Source: Camarhynchus parvulus (Eukaryota; Chordata; Aves; Passeriformes; Thraupidae). From it: a stretch of 64,000 nt of DNA. The stretch spans positions 32,175,493-32,239,492 of the forward strand of contig NC_044573.1 of assembly GCF_901933205.1 (NCBI RefSeq), given 5' to 3'. Below are positions 1 to 11,320 of the stretch, one piece after another. Numbering within the stretch: the first letter of the stretch is position 1; each line of letters opens with the position of its first letter. A program made the position numbers and the translations under genes. The notes beneath the pieces were generated by a model. That model was given only the letters and a program-made list of their open reading frames with translations, ran no database searches and was not told where the DNA came from.

Positions 1-22
1 TCCCGCCGCCACGCTCACTCAC

Positions 23-758
23 CCCCGGCGCCCTGCGCCCCGGGGCGGCCGCCTCCGCCGCCGCCTTCCGCTTTCTTCTGCTGCTGCTGCTGCTGCTTGG
101 CGGGGCCCGCCGGGCCAGAGGCAGCAGCGGGCCCCGAGGCGCCCCCGGCGCTCTTGCCGGGAGCCTCCTTGGCGGCAGCGGCGCTGCGCGGCGGGAGGAG
201 CGGAGGGGGCTGCTGCGGCTGCTGGGGCTGCGGCGGCTGCTGGTCACCGTGGCCGTTGGCGTCTCCGGCCGCGGCCTCCTCCTCGTCGGCCAACTCGTCC
301 TCCCCCTCTTGGAAACCCTGGTCGTCGCCGTTCTCATCCTCCTCCTCCTCCTCTTCCTCTTCATCGCCGCCCGCCTCCTCCTCCATGGGGCCGCCCCCGG
401 CCCCTGCCCGCTCGCCGTTCTCCTCGCCCAGCTCCATGGCGTCGCCATCGGCGGCCTCCAGCCCTTCCTCGTCGTCATCCTCCATGGCGGAGGCCGCGGC
501 CTGGCCGGGGCCTCCCCCCTGGCGGAGCTGCGCGGCGCCCCCGCCGCTCTCTGCCGCCTCCCCCTCCACGCTGCCGTTGCCGGGCTCGGCCGCGCCGCTG
601 GCGGGGCCGCCCCCGCCGGCCTCCTCCTGGTCTAGCGCGGCCTGGAGCCGCTCCATGAGCTCAGCCTTGAGGCCCTTGTCGGAGAGGCGCCGCTTTTTCA
701 GCTCCTCCTTCAGCTCCGACACCTTCAGCTTCTTCACGTTCACGGGCGAGCAGCTCAT
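23..758 (-). CDS. HNRNPU: HNRNPU first coding exon (partial gene, continues off left edge)
   Basis: Heterogeneous nuclear ribonucleoprotein U (SAF-A), a nuclear RNA- and matrix-attachment-DNA-binding scaffold protein acting in chromatin organisation, splicing and mitotic chromosome behaviour (family knowledge). The exon encodes 245 codons plus one base. Residues about 8-42 form the N-terminal SAP DNA-binding domain, recognisable from [20 protein letters not shown] and the following [16 protein letters not shown]. An acidic region spans about 125-161 with eight consecutive Glu; then come a Pro/Gln-rich stretch (173-190), poly-Q at 222-227 and six Gly at 232-237. The start ATG (756-758) sits in a GCCGCC-type Kozak context. 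On the minus strand the exon ends at 23 with a strong donor G|GTGAGT (intron bases 22-17), phase 1; the open frame read past it ends at a stop within 10 bases. The SPRY, AAA-like and RGG regions of the family must lie in later exons outside the window. Identity is very secure; the donor is inferred from consensus and from where human similarity stops. Confidence 0.96.
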
Positions 759-1412
759 GGCGGCGGCGGCGGCACTGGCGGCTCGGTCCCTGGGCGGCGC
801 GCGGGCGGCGGCGAGCAGGGACAGACGGGCGGCTCTGGCTGTGCGTGCGGTGTGTCAGTGCCCCGGCGGGCGGTGGGTGCGGGCGGGAGGCGCGGGGGGT
901 TCGTGCGGCTGCGGGAGCTGCGGAGCCGGACCCGCCTGGCGCCAAATCCTTTCACCGCGAGCTCGCGAGGGAGACGCGCCTCGCGGGGCCGCGCACGCAC
1001 CGGCGCCGCGCGCGCGCCGCCCCGCCCCCGCGCACGTAGGCCCTCCCGCGCTACCGTAACGCCCGCATTACCGTAAATACCCGCCCGAGCGCAGAACTCC
1101 TCGCCGCCCCTGGCCCGCCGGGTTCCTCGGCGGCCGCCGGTCGGCCGATGGATACACCGCTCCGGCACAATGAGCCCGCTCCGCGCTGCGAGCCACCCCC
1201 GTGCCAGCTCCCGCCCGCCTGAGGCCGCAGCCGACCGAAATGTCCCCCACCGGGGCTCCGCATTCCTGCCACAGCCTCGCAGCGCCCTGCCCTCGTTCCC
1301 TGGCTCCTCTGCCCCCACGTCGGGCCTAGCCCCGCGCGGTTTATCGCGTACGGGCTTTGAAAAGGGGCCCTGCTGCTCGAAGTGGTTCCCTGGCACAACC
1401 CTGCTAACGCGG

Positions 1413-1420
1413 TTACGTAA
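1413..1420. promoter_or_regulatory. Candidate PAR-bZIP / NFIL3 (D-box) site
   Basis: The palindrome TTACGTAA, flanked as GGTTACGTAAGG, equals the core consensus bound by DBP/HLF/TEF and NFIL3. It lies at the outer edge of the HNRNPU CpG island, about 650 bp upstream of the start codon. An 8-bp match alone is modest evidence. Confidence 0.4.
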
Positions 1421-1979
1421 GGGCAGGAGCGGGGTTCCCGCAGCACCGGGAGGCAGGCACGGAGCCTCAAGCAGAGCCGGCGGTAACAAAGGTTCTCCAG
1501 TGCATGAACTCCTGATCTGGAGCTCGGCACGGGGCTAATCCGCTCACCAAAACTGCGCAGCTTTCCCTCTTTTCTTCCACCTGCCTCCCCCTCTGTACAT
1601 GGGGCTCTCCCCAGCCACACAAGTTGTACAGGCATCGAATTTTGGATTTTTCCAATCCGGTCAAAAGTAACGTGAAAACAAAGAGTGGAGAGGATTTCAC
1701 ATGAGTAGAAAGGCAGCACAGATCTACAAGTCGGCTTCCTCAGGGAGCCCAGATAAAAAGCTAATTTTCAATTGCAGGAAAAGAAATGCAAGTCAAACCA
1801 CCAGAGGATCAGTATGGAGCGCAACAGAAGGGAAGGTGGGTTTGCCATGAAGTTGCCTTGAATTGATACAGATTGTGTGGCCTCCTGAACTGGAACAAAT
1901 TACGTTTACCTGCCCTAGAGCAAGGGAAGAGAGACAAGGAAGTCATCCTGTTCTAAGTGTGCAAGGAAAGGGCGCTTTC

Positions 1980-2000
1980 ACACACGCACACACACACACT
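1980..2000. repeat. Short (CA)n microsatellite
   Basis: About ten near-perfect CA units with one CG interruption. Ordinary simple repeat. Confidence 0.85.
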
Positions 2001-5000
2001 GTCTGTCCTTAGTCAGGCTACATCTATTTGGAGAAAACTCAACTTGGTTGGCAAGGTTAGCTGAACCCAGCACTACACAACAGCTTCTTGGAACTGATTC
2101 AGGAAGAGATGCAATACGTACAGATGAGAAAAAAGTTCCAGAACCTTTCCCTTACTTTAAGGTCAAGTTAGTAGATTTTATTTCAGTCACAGTCACCTCA
2201 ACAGCAGAAGGGTAAGAGTACATCAATGCAAAGGAGAGGTCAGTGTGTGATTTAGCTGTACCACTCTAAATCATTGCCTTCATCCATTTCTTCACAAAAG
2301 AACAATCTTAGCTAGTCTGCTGAGGGAATCCTGACATACACTGTTCTGCCAAAGTGACAACAAAATTAAACTAGTTAATACTGCAAGATTACTGACTGAA
2401 ACTTACAGATAATTCTGCATTCATTTAGATGGCATTTGCCTATCCAACCCTCATGTTTTTGTTTTTGCTTTTTTTCTAGTATGTAAACAAATTTAAACAG
2501 AAAATACATCCATAAGTCTGTATTATCTGAACCTCAGTCCGAGCCCTGTGTTTAGACCTTGATCCTGCACAGAGCTTTTCACATGTTGAGTCATATTTCT
2601 GGAAAAGTTTAATCAACCCCAATGTCTGATAATCTACTACTGCAAACTTTATGGATTGATAGATTCTTTTAGGCCAGCTTTGTATCCCTAAGCCTTGCCT
2701 TAAATGAGCACATCTGCACATATTGACAGTGCCTCTGTGCTAAAAAACACCCTCATTCAGAATCACCTGAGAGCTGCAGTCGTCACATTTAATCCTATTC
2801 CTAAAGGATGTCATGTCTCCCTACTTCAGTAACATGCTCATACTGCTTTATACTCCTGTTACCATGGAGAAACAAAACAGCTAACAGCTTTGAGGCACAT
2901 GGAGAGATTCCTTTCCCTAAAGCATCCAAGCCTGTATATAAAGGCACAAGTAGATAAAGTAAAAATCATTTCCCCTCTCCCCCTTGAAATTTAGCACTAT
3001 TAACTTGAGGCAATTTTAAAGTTACTACAGCTGTCTATTTATTAAACCACTTAGAAGGATGAACTTATTATTTTTAAAGGAGATTAACTCATACCATCAT
3101 AATAAGGATAATGCTTACTATCTAACCACACACTTAATTACACTACCAAACAGGTGTAGCAAGACTTCTCAGACTACAGTTATGTTACCGGTTATTACAG
3201 AAGTGAGAAATCCCAGTTAATTTTCAGATGTCAGGTGATTCAATTGTAAACAATAAATAAATAGTTGTAAATAATCATAAAGCTAAGTAAATAAAACACA
3301 CATAACTGACATAGATGTGTAACTTTAATGACTGCCTCTCAGTGTTAAAAAAACCACTTTTTCTAGATGTAAGTTCAATACAAATTTATTACACATCTGT
3401 CCCTGGGAAAATCTCTCTTAAGATACTCCCCTGTCTTCTTTGAGTCCTTTCAAGAGTTTGCCTTCCCCTTATTCATACTTTGAAGGAGAAAAATGGATTA
3501 AGGATGTATTCTCTCCTCTTTGCCATACCCTCTCTTAGTTCAGATACTGAGTAAATCCTTCAACTCTGCTTTTCATAGAACATGCAGATAGATAGATACC
3601 AGCCATATCAAAAATGAGTGTTTGCTAATGCAGCCTTCTGAACCAGGATAACACTAAAGAAAAGCTCTTTAAGCTTTAATGTGCAAAGCTGCTTCTTGTA
3701 TGATGATGGCCATATGAAAAACAAAACATGCTTGCTGGTAACCACAATACTCCTCTATTAAAATTGCCTTTTTTGGTCTCAAAATATATTGAAACATAAT
3801 CTTCCTTTCTATTTAAATGAAAAGTGACATGCCCCCATATATAAAAGATGCAATCCTATGCACTTTTTATCAATCATATAGCATTTTTCTCCTACATGTG
3901 TTACTTCCTAACCTAAACTGTTTTTCTCTCCAAACCAGTCTTCCCTCTCAAAAAAAAATTGCAAATCCTTTGGGACTTGACCCTTCAACAGATCAGTTTC
4001 TTGTTTCCCTCATTTTGTTTGTTCTCCCTTAGACTTCAATTAGTTGCTCTACTCACCTATAATGTTCTTTCTATTATTCACCCTTAGTCCTTCCAAATCT
4101 CTCTCCTCTTTCTGTTTACCAAGAGCAGTGACAAAGAGGTTACAAAAAGAAGAGGAAGCTTTAAGGAGGGCATTGAATAATCACAAGAGTCCAACCCCAC
4201 CTGGGCTTTCAAACTTTCCACATATCTTCAGGATGTGTTTCAGTGTTTCAGGAGAACCAGGCATTTGTGTTTCTCTGTTCTGCTCTCTTAGAGCCTTGTC
4301 TGTCCTGTTCTGGCTCCTTTTGTTGTGCTTTACCCTGCATCTGACCATCACAGTATGTTCCTGGTCTCTTCTGCATGTCCTTAATCCATCTACCCTCAAT
4401 TAATATTGCCTCCAGATTTCCACATTCAACACACCATTACTTTAAAAGAGAATATCATCATTGAAATACTCTGCTGCTTTTTATGCTAGCAGGCAGTGTG
4501 TAGAGCGAGTCTTTTTCTTTCTCCCTTTTCATCACTGCTCATGAAATACTCATTAATCATTACTAGACCCAAAGAGAAATTTTCAGGCATTTTTAAAGTA
4601 CTGATTTGTCCCAAGTGAGGTTGCACAACTAATGGGCAGTTCTGATGATTTCTTCATCCCTATTTATTTATCTCCATAGGTGGGTCTGTCTTAGGATCTG
4701 TCTGCCAGGAGTTTGTTTTTGGAGTAATAGCACTGTGCTCCTCATTCCCTGACATGCACTACTGCTCACCATCACAGGATGGTGGATGCTGAACTAGATT
4801 CACCTTGCCTTGTGCTATCTATAATCTCTCCATGATATTTTAATATCAAGGGAGTTCAGTCTCAGAAATGAGGTGGTCATATGCCAAAATAAGGCCTATT
4901 AATTCCACAGGAACCAGATTAGTTAGGTCTGACAGCATCCTCAGGACCTAAGGGGTAGTTAGTGTCTAATTACAAGTAAATCTGTCAGGGTTCAAGGGAC

Positions 5001-8000
5001 TGAAATTCAGGTTTCTGGCACTGGTTTGGTTAGCTAGTTCTCCTCAGAAGCATCTTTGTTTTGTTACACTTTCTGCCAGCTTTAGGCCTGCAGGTGAACT
5101 GTCACTTCAGAGTTGGTAAACAAGTCCTTTTTAAGAGACTCATGCTCTTTTGCTTTTCCTGTGTGCTGGATGATGTATCTGAGTACTCCCACCGAGCAGA
5201 AGGAAGCACTGGAAAGCTACACTGCGATATCACGTATCAGCCATGACCTGTGTTTGTCACCCTCACTGACCCCAGACCAAAAAGAATTCCCCTTTTCCCA
5301 TTTCCAAGGAGTAATGCGTTTTGCTTAACAAAAAAATCCAAAACCCAAGCCCATGAGTTTCTGAGAAACAGCTTCTCAGTTCAGAGCATTCAATGACTCA
5401 CAGTTTCTAAGCCTGGCCTTGGGAAAAAAGGCTGCATTCTCCACCATTAAAACCAGGATTCATTTTGGCTTTATTCAGAGCCATACAGAAGTTTATTCAC
5501 TACACATGTCTCAAGTCCTATATGTGAACTAATTCATAAGAAGATACTTAGCTCCACAAATCAGACATCTGCAGTTCTCGGAGATTTTTTGGTAACTTGC
5601 CACATATACACATTCACTAGAGTGGAGCTGTGAACTCTGGAAATTTAGATAGACTAAACCCCTCTGCACAGCAGTCTGTCTGTGGAAGAGGAGGTAGCAT
5701 TGTAAATCAGCTTCCAAAAATATGGTTCGCCTGTGAGAAAACAATGTGGAAGAACATTTCAAGGGAGTATCAATTAATCTCTCTAAGGGACTATTACAAC
5801 AACCATAAGTAGGTTTTAAGGTTGACTATCAGTTTCAGAGTACCTTTCTGCTCATATGAAGACACATATGGTCAAGATATGTAACTAAACCCAGTCATGG
5901 AGACAGGACAATTCACAACTGGCAGCCACAGACCAGCTCTTGCCTAATGCAACTTTTCTTTTCAACCTGACTTTGAAAATACAGCCCCCACTGATGTCCA
6001 GATAACCACCTTCTGGGGCTGGTTTTCTCTCCTGGTACTTAACGCTCTTTGTAGTACACACAACACATGCCTATCGTAATTTTACACTTAAAGAATTTTA
6101 CTCTTTAAGCTTCTTCAATACATCTTTCTCCTTTCCCTCATAAGATGCTCTTGCCAAAAAAGGAAAGTCACTACACACTTTTTGTGGCACGCTTTTTGTG
6201 TACTAGCTCTTCGACCATCTCCTCTGTCCACTCAGTTCACAAAAAGTGGCTTCTACAGATTGGGAAGGCCATGCTAAAAACTCACATAAACCTCATAGAA
6301 TTTTAAAGAATATTTTATGGTAACTAAAGGTACTACCACAGCATGCCTTAAATCTGTGATAGGCAAAGCTGAGTAAGTGAACTATTTTTAAATATTCATT
6401 AATACATGTTAGAATGCTTTCAAGATGGCCACTTCTGTGTGACACATAGCTGGAGCCCAGATAGAGAGACCCTGAGTAGCTTTCCCTGTTTAGGCACTAC
6501 CCTGGCAATCCTACAAGGCAGCTTTACAAAATCCTGAGGTCTGCTAAGCAGACTCAAAGCACCAAAAAGTATCTTGGAGAGTACAAAACTGCCTTTCCTC
6601 ACAGTCTTGGTTGCAGATCTCTTGGCTTTTACCTTTGGAAGCAGTATCCCAAGTCCAGCTGCTTTTCTTTTAGCCCTAAATGAAGCCAGCTCAAAAAAAG
6701 AAAAGGAAAACTTAACTTTAAGATTGAGCACTATATCATTTTTAAAAGGAGGATAAAGAAATTAGGTCAGAGGTTTGGTCAGTTGATTCATTTTAGGAAA
6801 CTGCATTAGTTGAGTTAACTTCACTGTAGAATGCTCTCTGGAAAGAAAGCCATTTTGTCAGAAACTGCTCTTTAACCCACTCTGCTGGAGCAAATCTGCT
6901 CAGCCTTTCTTTTTTTCAGGCTGAGGGAAACCAGCATAATTTCATATAAAAGACTTAGCAACAGAAACTCTTTTGACAACACACTAAAGCAACTACTAGC
7001 AAATGACTACAGGTAATTTCCTAGGAAAGCATTAAAAAACTCATTGAGTCTCCTACAAACTTTCTGAGAAGAATTATTTGACAATAAACAGCAGAAGAAA
7101 AGCACTGTCATGTAACCTTGCTGTTCCACATCTGTAGGCTAAGAATATTTCTGGGAGTGCACCCTGGCCAGAAGGCAGGCAGCCCTTCCAACACGTCTTG
7201 TGAATCACAACCAGGTATCCGATCAGGTCACGCTGTTCTGAAGGAACAGTGCCAGTAAAGTCAGGAAGGAGGAGGGTCAAAAATTTTCTAAGGGCTTTCT
7301 GCTATAAAGTAGCTAATCCAAGAGTTAACAAGCTCCTAAGCTATCCAACTAAGATTTTCTGATAGGAACATAGAACTATCCTTTCAAATACATCAGGCCA
7401 AATGTTTTAAGCAGCATCCTGAATTGTCAGTATTTGCAATCCAAGGCTTTCTCTCCTATAGCTTTCCCTGTGTCCCCAGACCCATGTGACTGCTGAGTTC
7501 ATTATGGGGTCAGGGCCTCAATTAGATTCTGGATTTTATGACTTCTTTTTCATACAAAAGAAAATAGAACTGCCTGGCAGTTCCTCTATGAGAAAAGGCA
7601 TCTTCACATTTCTCCTGCTTCACATACCAGCAAAATAAGAGATCCTCAACAGCAAAAGTTAAGAAAGTAAGAAGCAAGGTGAACACAGCATGCCTGTCTT
7701 AAAAAATAACTGTTTTAACAATCCTATTATCATAGGCAGGACAGTGTTTCTGAAAAAAGATCTGTGTGACAACAGTGTGCTTGTCTATCATTTACAAACT
7801 TGAAAAATATACAACCAAAAGTATCATTATAAAGGAGTGAAAACAGACATGCACTTCAAGCACAAATCTCACACCTTCAAAACAGAGAAGAGGCAGATTG
7901 TCCACAATATCTAGAAAGATTTTTTTATCACCAGTATGTTCCACATGGGAAAGTCTCAGATACTCTAGTTAAAAAAAAAACCAACAACAAAATAACCACA

Positions 8001-9189
8001 AAACACTTGAAAATAACCAATTACACAAAGAAAAGCTCTTATAACTGATCAGCATTAAAGGAAATTAATGCAGAGCATTCAGATGGCAAATCTTTAAATG
8101 AATTCTTAAACCCAGCTTCTTTTCCTTTATCCTCTCTTTCTTCTCTGAAGCTGGTCTCATCACAAAAGCCAACATTTTTTTAAACTCCATAGTAACTAAC
8201 TCTAGCCATCCCTGTCCAAGTTCTTAGGCTTAACAAGATGAGTTTCTACCTAATGCCATGGTTTTGCAAACAGCAATAAATCAGAAGAAAGTTTTAAGTC
8301 CATTGTTTATTTGAAGCACACTTATTATGAGGAAATATTTCTGGTAATATCTCCTTTTGTTCCTTTGTACTTCTCAATTGCTGATTTACAGCTTTCCCTA
8401 TATTCTTCATCCATTTGTATGTATCTCAAATGCTTTCATATACTTGAAATACTTTATCATAATGATGCAGAACTTTGCTGGAACATTGAGAAATCTGGCT
8501 TGAACCTGACCTGCGCTGGCAGCGGATTGCAGCTTGCAGCAGCCCACATGAAATGAGCTGAAAATCTCCGTCTGCTTCCAAGTGAACGAAGGCTGCTTTG
8601 GAGAACTCTACCCCAGATAACCCCCAAACTGACAGCCTGGGAAGGAAGTGAATGAACATGGGTGCTGAGTCACTTTTCACTTTCTTTGCTGTGAGCAGGT
8701 AACAAATCCAAATAAATCCATTTGGATACTCAGCAGAAAAACTTGTGAAAATACCCCTCTTTCTCTCATGCCTTCCTCCTCCTCTTCCCAACACACAAAC
8801 TGTTATTGGTGTGATGCAGGACCACACTGGTACCTTGCACTTTTGGACTCAGGGACAGAGCACTTCCCTTTGCAAGGCAGCTAAATGAAACCCTGCAGGA
8901 GCCAAGAGCTGGTATGCACTCATCACCCACAGCCAGCAGCGCTTGGGGCCCCATTTGCTCGGGAATAAGCACCTGGAGACCAAAGGTACCCCTGAGCCAA
9001 GGAGCTGGAAGTCTGCAGCCTGACAGAAGAAAGGGAAGAATTTGGTTGGGATGTGTACTGTGGCTTTCCTGGGAGTCTGTGGCTTTCAGTCAGAGGGCAG
9101 GAGGGCAGAGAGTGAAGTGCAGGAGCGGGAGCAGCCCACCCTGCGTGGGCTGCAGGAGGAGGGCTGGTGGAGCAGCAAGGAGCCTGCCT

Positions 9190-9204
9190 GCACACACACA
9201 CACA
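9190..9204. repeat. Short (CA)n microsatellite
   Basis: About seven perfect CA units within an otherwise GC-richer intergenic patch (8900-9240). No gene evidence in the patch. Confidence 0.8.
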
Positions 9205-11189
9205 AGGCTGGGCTGTCAGCTGCCTCATGCTGACAAGGTTTTTTCTTGGGTAGTATCCAGAAGGAGTCTGAATAAAGCAAAGTTTAAAAAAACATTTAAT
9301 AAATACCAGTGGTAAACACTGTGCTCTTCTAGAATGTGTTCTGGATTTTAAACATTTTTGTTGAAAATTGAAATTTACTTTCCTTCTTTGGTCAAGTTTA
9401 TTAAACTAACTTATTACTTTTTCCTTCTGAAATCACTTCAGAGATTGTTAATTCTAGAGAATATGAAAAACTGAGAAAACTCCTTAGAAGTAAGAAAAGA
9501 AAATTTATGAAACAGTGTTCCAATTAGCAATAAGATTGCTTATTGCAGGGCACCAGGATCTCTTAAAACCCCAACAGCCCCTTTTTTAAAATTAAAATAT
9601 TTAAAGCTGGGTAACAGTATGTTGGTTTTCCCCTTTCTGCCCTTTAGGTCTTTTTGGAACCACATTTGTAAGGATAAAGAAGTATTTTCTTTCAGTACTT
9701 TTAACAGTCTGATGTTTTATCTGAATTGGAAATTGCATTTCATTCCTGTCTTCTTTTTTTTTCCTCCAGTCTTTACTGTGGCTGCATCTGCTGAAACTGG
9801 GGGTGTAAGAGAGGGAGAAGTGTGATTTACACTGGTGGAGCTTACTGCTGAACTCACTGGTGTTGTGTGAGGTAAAGCTAAGCATATATATTTGCCTTAT
9901 AATTGGTATGGAGTATGAGTATATGCCTCAAGACTGGGATTTTTCCATTAGCCATTTAGGTCTGCTGATATTTTGTATCAGTAGATCATCCTCTCTTCAA
10001 TTTTTGTTTGTTCGGTTTTGGTTTTTGTTTGGACCCTCCCCCCCCACCCCCACAACTTAAAAGGTTCTTTATATATCAGTCTGACAAATACAAGTTTTCT
10101 ACCTGACTATCTATTTGGAGTTTTACTTTCATTTTTTCATTTTTTCCCTGATGCTTCTGTTTTAAGTATTTGATTGTGGTTTTTTTCACTTCTGTTCTTC
10201 ATTTTTGTTCTATTTTGAAATCCTCTCATTTAGGTTTCATTCTAATTCTTCCAACAGTAATACCTCACAGATCTTTTTCTTCCCAGTGCATATTTCCATC
10301 AGTTTTTCTCAGCAGATAGCACGTATGCTCTCTCCAGCTTCCAGAAATTAGCACTTTTATTCTTGATTTCCAAGTGACAATATAAGTGATTAATTCCGTG
10401 CAGTTATTTGTGATCACAAAGTTGACTAAAAAAAGGGCTCTTACAAGCTAGATTGGTCTGTGAAACTTTATGCTTAATATAAACCCAACTCTTATCTGCT
10501 GCAATCCACCAGGCTATTGAAAGATGTGGGGAGGACGGAGAAAAGGATTTGGTAATGGTTCTCTTCAAGACAAAAGATATCCTTCCAGCCACTGAATGGC
10601 TGCTAATGGCACTGGCCCCTTCAAAACCAACCACACCTTATGCAGATAAGATGCCAGGCCAGGAGCTTTGTGTGATCTGTGATTGTGGAGGTCCCCCCAC
10701 CTCCAACTCCTTTCTAACTCTGATATTACTGAAGATTGTTCCTGCTGAGAAAAAGACATGGATATTTATTTCTTCCAAAGTCTCAAATCAGACATTCTCC
10801 TCTGTGTTTCTCATTTCTCAAATCTATAGGGAAGCCAATAGCTCTAGGCTGATAACTTTATGCATTTATATTTTATGTCAATGAATATAGGTTGGAAAGT
10901 GATAAAACAGAGATCTGAAAATCAGCTTCTTGCTTCTGCTACCGAATGCAAGTAATTCACAAAGACAAAAAAACTCTTTTAGTCCTTTCTGGGATTGTGC
11001 TGTATTTACTGAGGAGCTCTTTAGTCACTCTGGGAATGGGACTTCCGAAAATATACTAAAAAATTGGCTGCTAGAGTTGTTTAGGAGAACAAGAGGTTCT
11101 CAGACTTCTGAAATTTTAGATTAGAAGGATCATGTGTACCTCCATGGGTACCAGATCAGTTCATGAGCATCCTGGCAGATTTCTGGTAG

Positions 11190-11320
11190 CCGTTTTGGAA
11201 GGTCTCTTAGACAAACTGCTTAATGAAAATACTACTGTGGCCATGCAAGCTTGCTGGGGAGAGGTTGGACCAAATGACCCCATCTGTGGTCCCTTCCAAC
11301 CTTAACCACTCTGAAGGTTG
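11190..11320 (+). mobile_element. CR1 LINE 3'-end fragment (old, diverged)
   Basis: The segment ends with GAGGTTGGACCAAATGACC (11261-11279) followed by GGTCCCTTCCAACC (11288-11301). That is the signature order of a CR1 3' terminus: GGTTGGA.. / GATGA.. / GGTCCCTTCCAACC. The preceding 60-70 bp, with a GGAAGGTCTC-like stretch, fits the same region weakly. The 5' boundary is uncertain and there is no coding capacity. CR1 is the dominant LINE of bird genomes, usually as 5'-truncated copies like this one. Confidence 0.65.

Larger units (their letters stand above)
1..1480 (-). promoter_or_regulatory. CpG island and promoter region of HNRNPU
   Basis: Very GC- and CpG-rich DNA covers the first coding exon and about 700 bp upstream of it, then drops to AT-rich sequence after about 1.5 kb. 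No TATA box was seen near the expected start site, typical of a housekeeping CpG-island promoter. Visible elements upstream of the ATG are an Sp1-type GC box (1020-1029, CCCCGCCCCC), two copies of TACCGTAA 17 bp apart (1052-1059 and 1069-1076), and a palindromic TTACGTAA (1413-1420). The start-codon context itself (GCCGCCATG on the minus strand) resembles a YY1 site. The transcription start is inferred to lie somewhere around 850-1050; it cannot be fixed from sequence alone. Confidence 0.8.

Noticed and set aside
97..1059. 320-codon plus-strand open frame over the HNRNPU exon and promoter
   Set aside because: It is the antisense shadow of GC-rich coding DNA. Its Ser/Ala/Pro-rich product mirrors the Glu/Gly/Ala codons of HNRNPU, and it has no similarity of its own.
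755..1719. Long minus-strand open frames upstream of the HNRNPU start
   Set aside because: Stop-poor because of CpG-island composition; Arg/Pro/Gly-rich with no recognisable domain, and located in the 5'UTR or promoter.
2935..2944. Perfect TATA-box-like TATATAAAGG
   Set aside because: No open frame, CpG island or other promoter feature follows on either strand; expected by chance in AT-rich DNA.
8914..9315. 133-codon frame in a GC-richer intergenic patch
   Set aside because: No similarity or splice context. The patch includes a CA repeat and has comparable frames on both strands.
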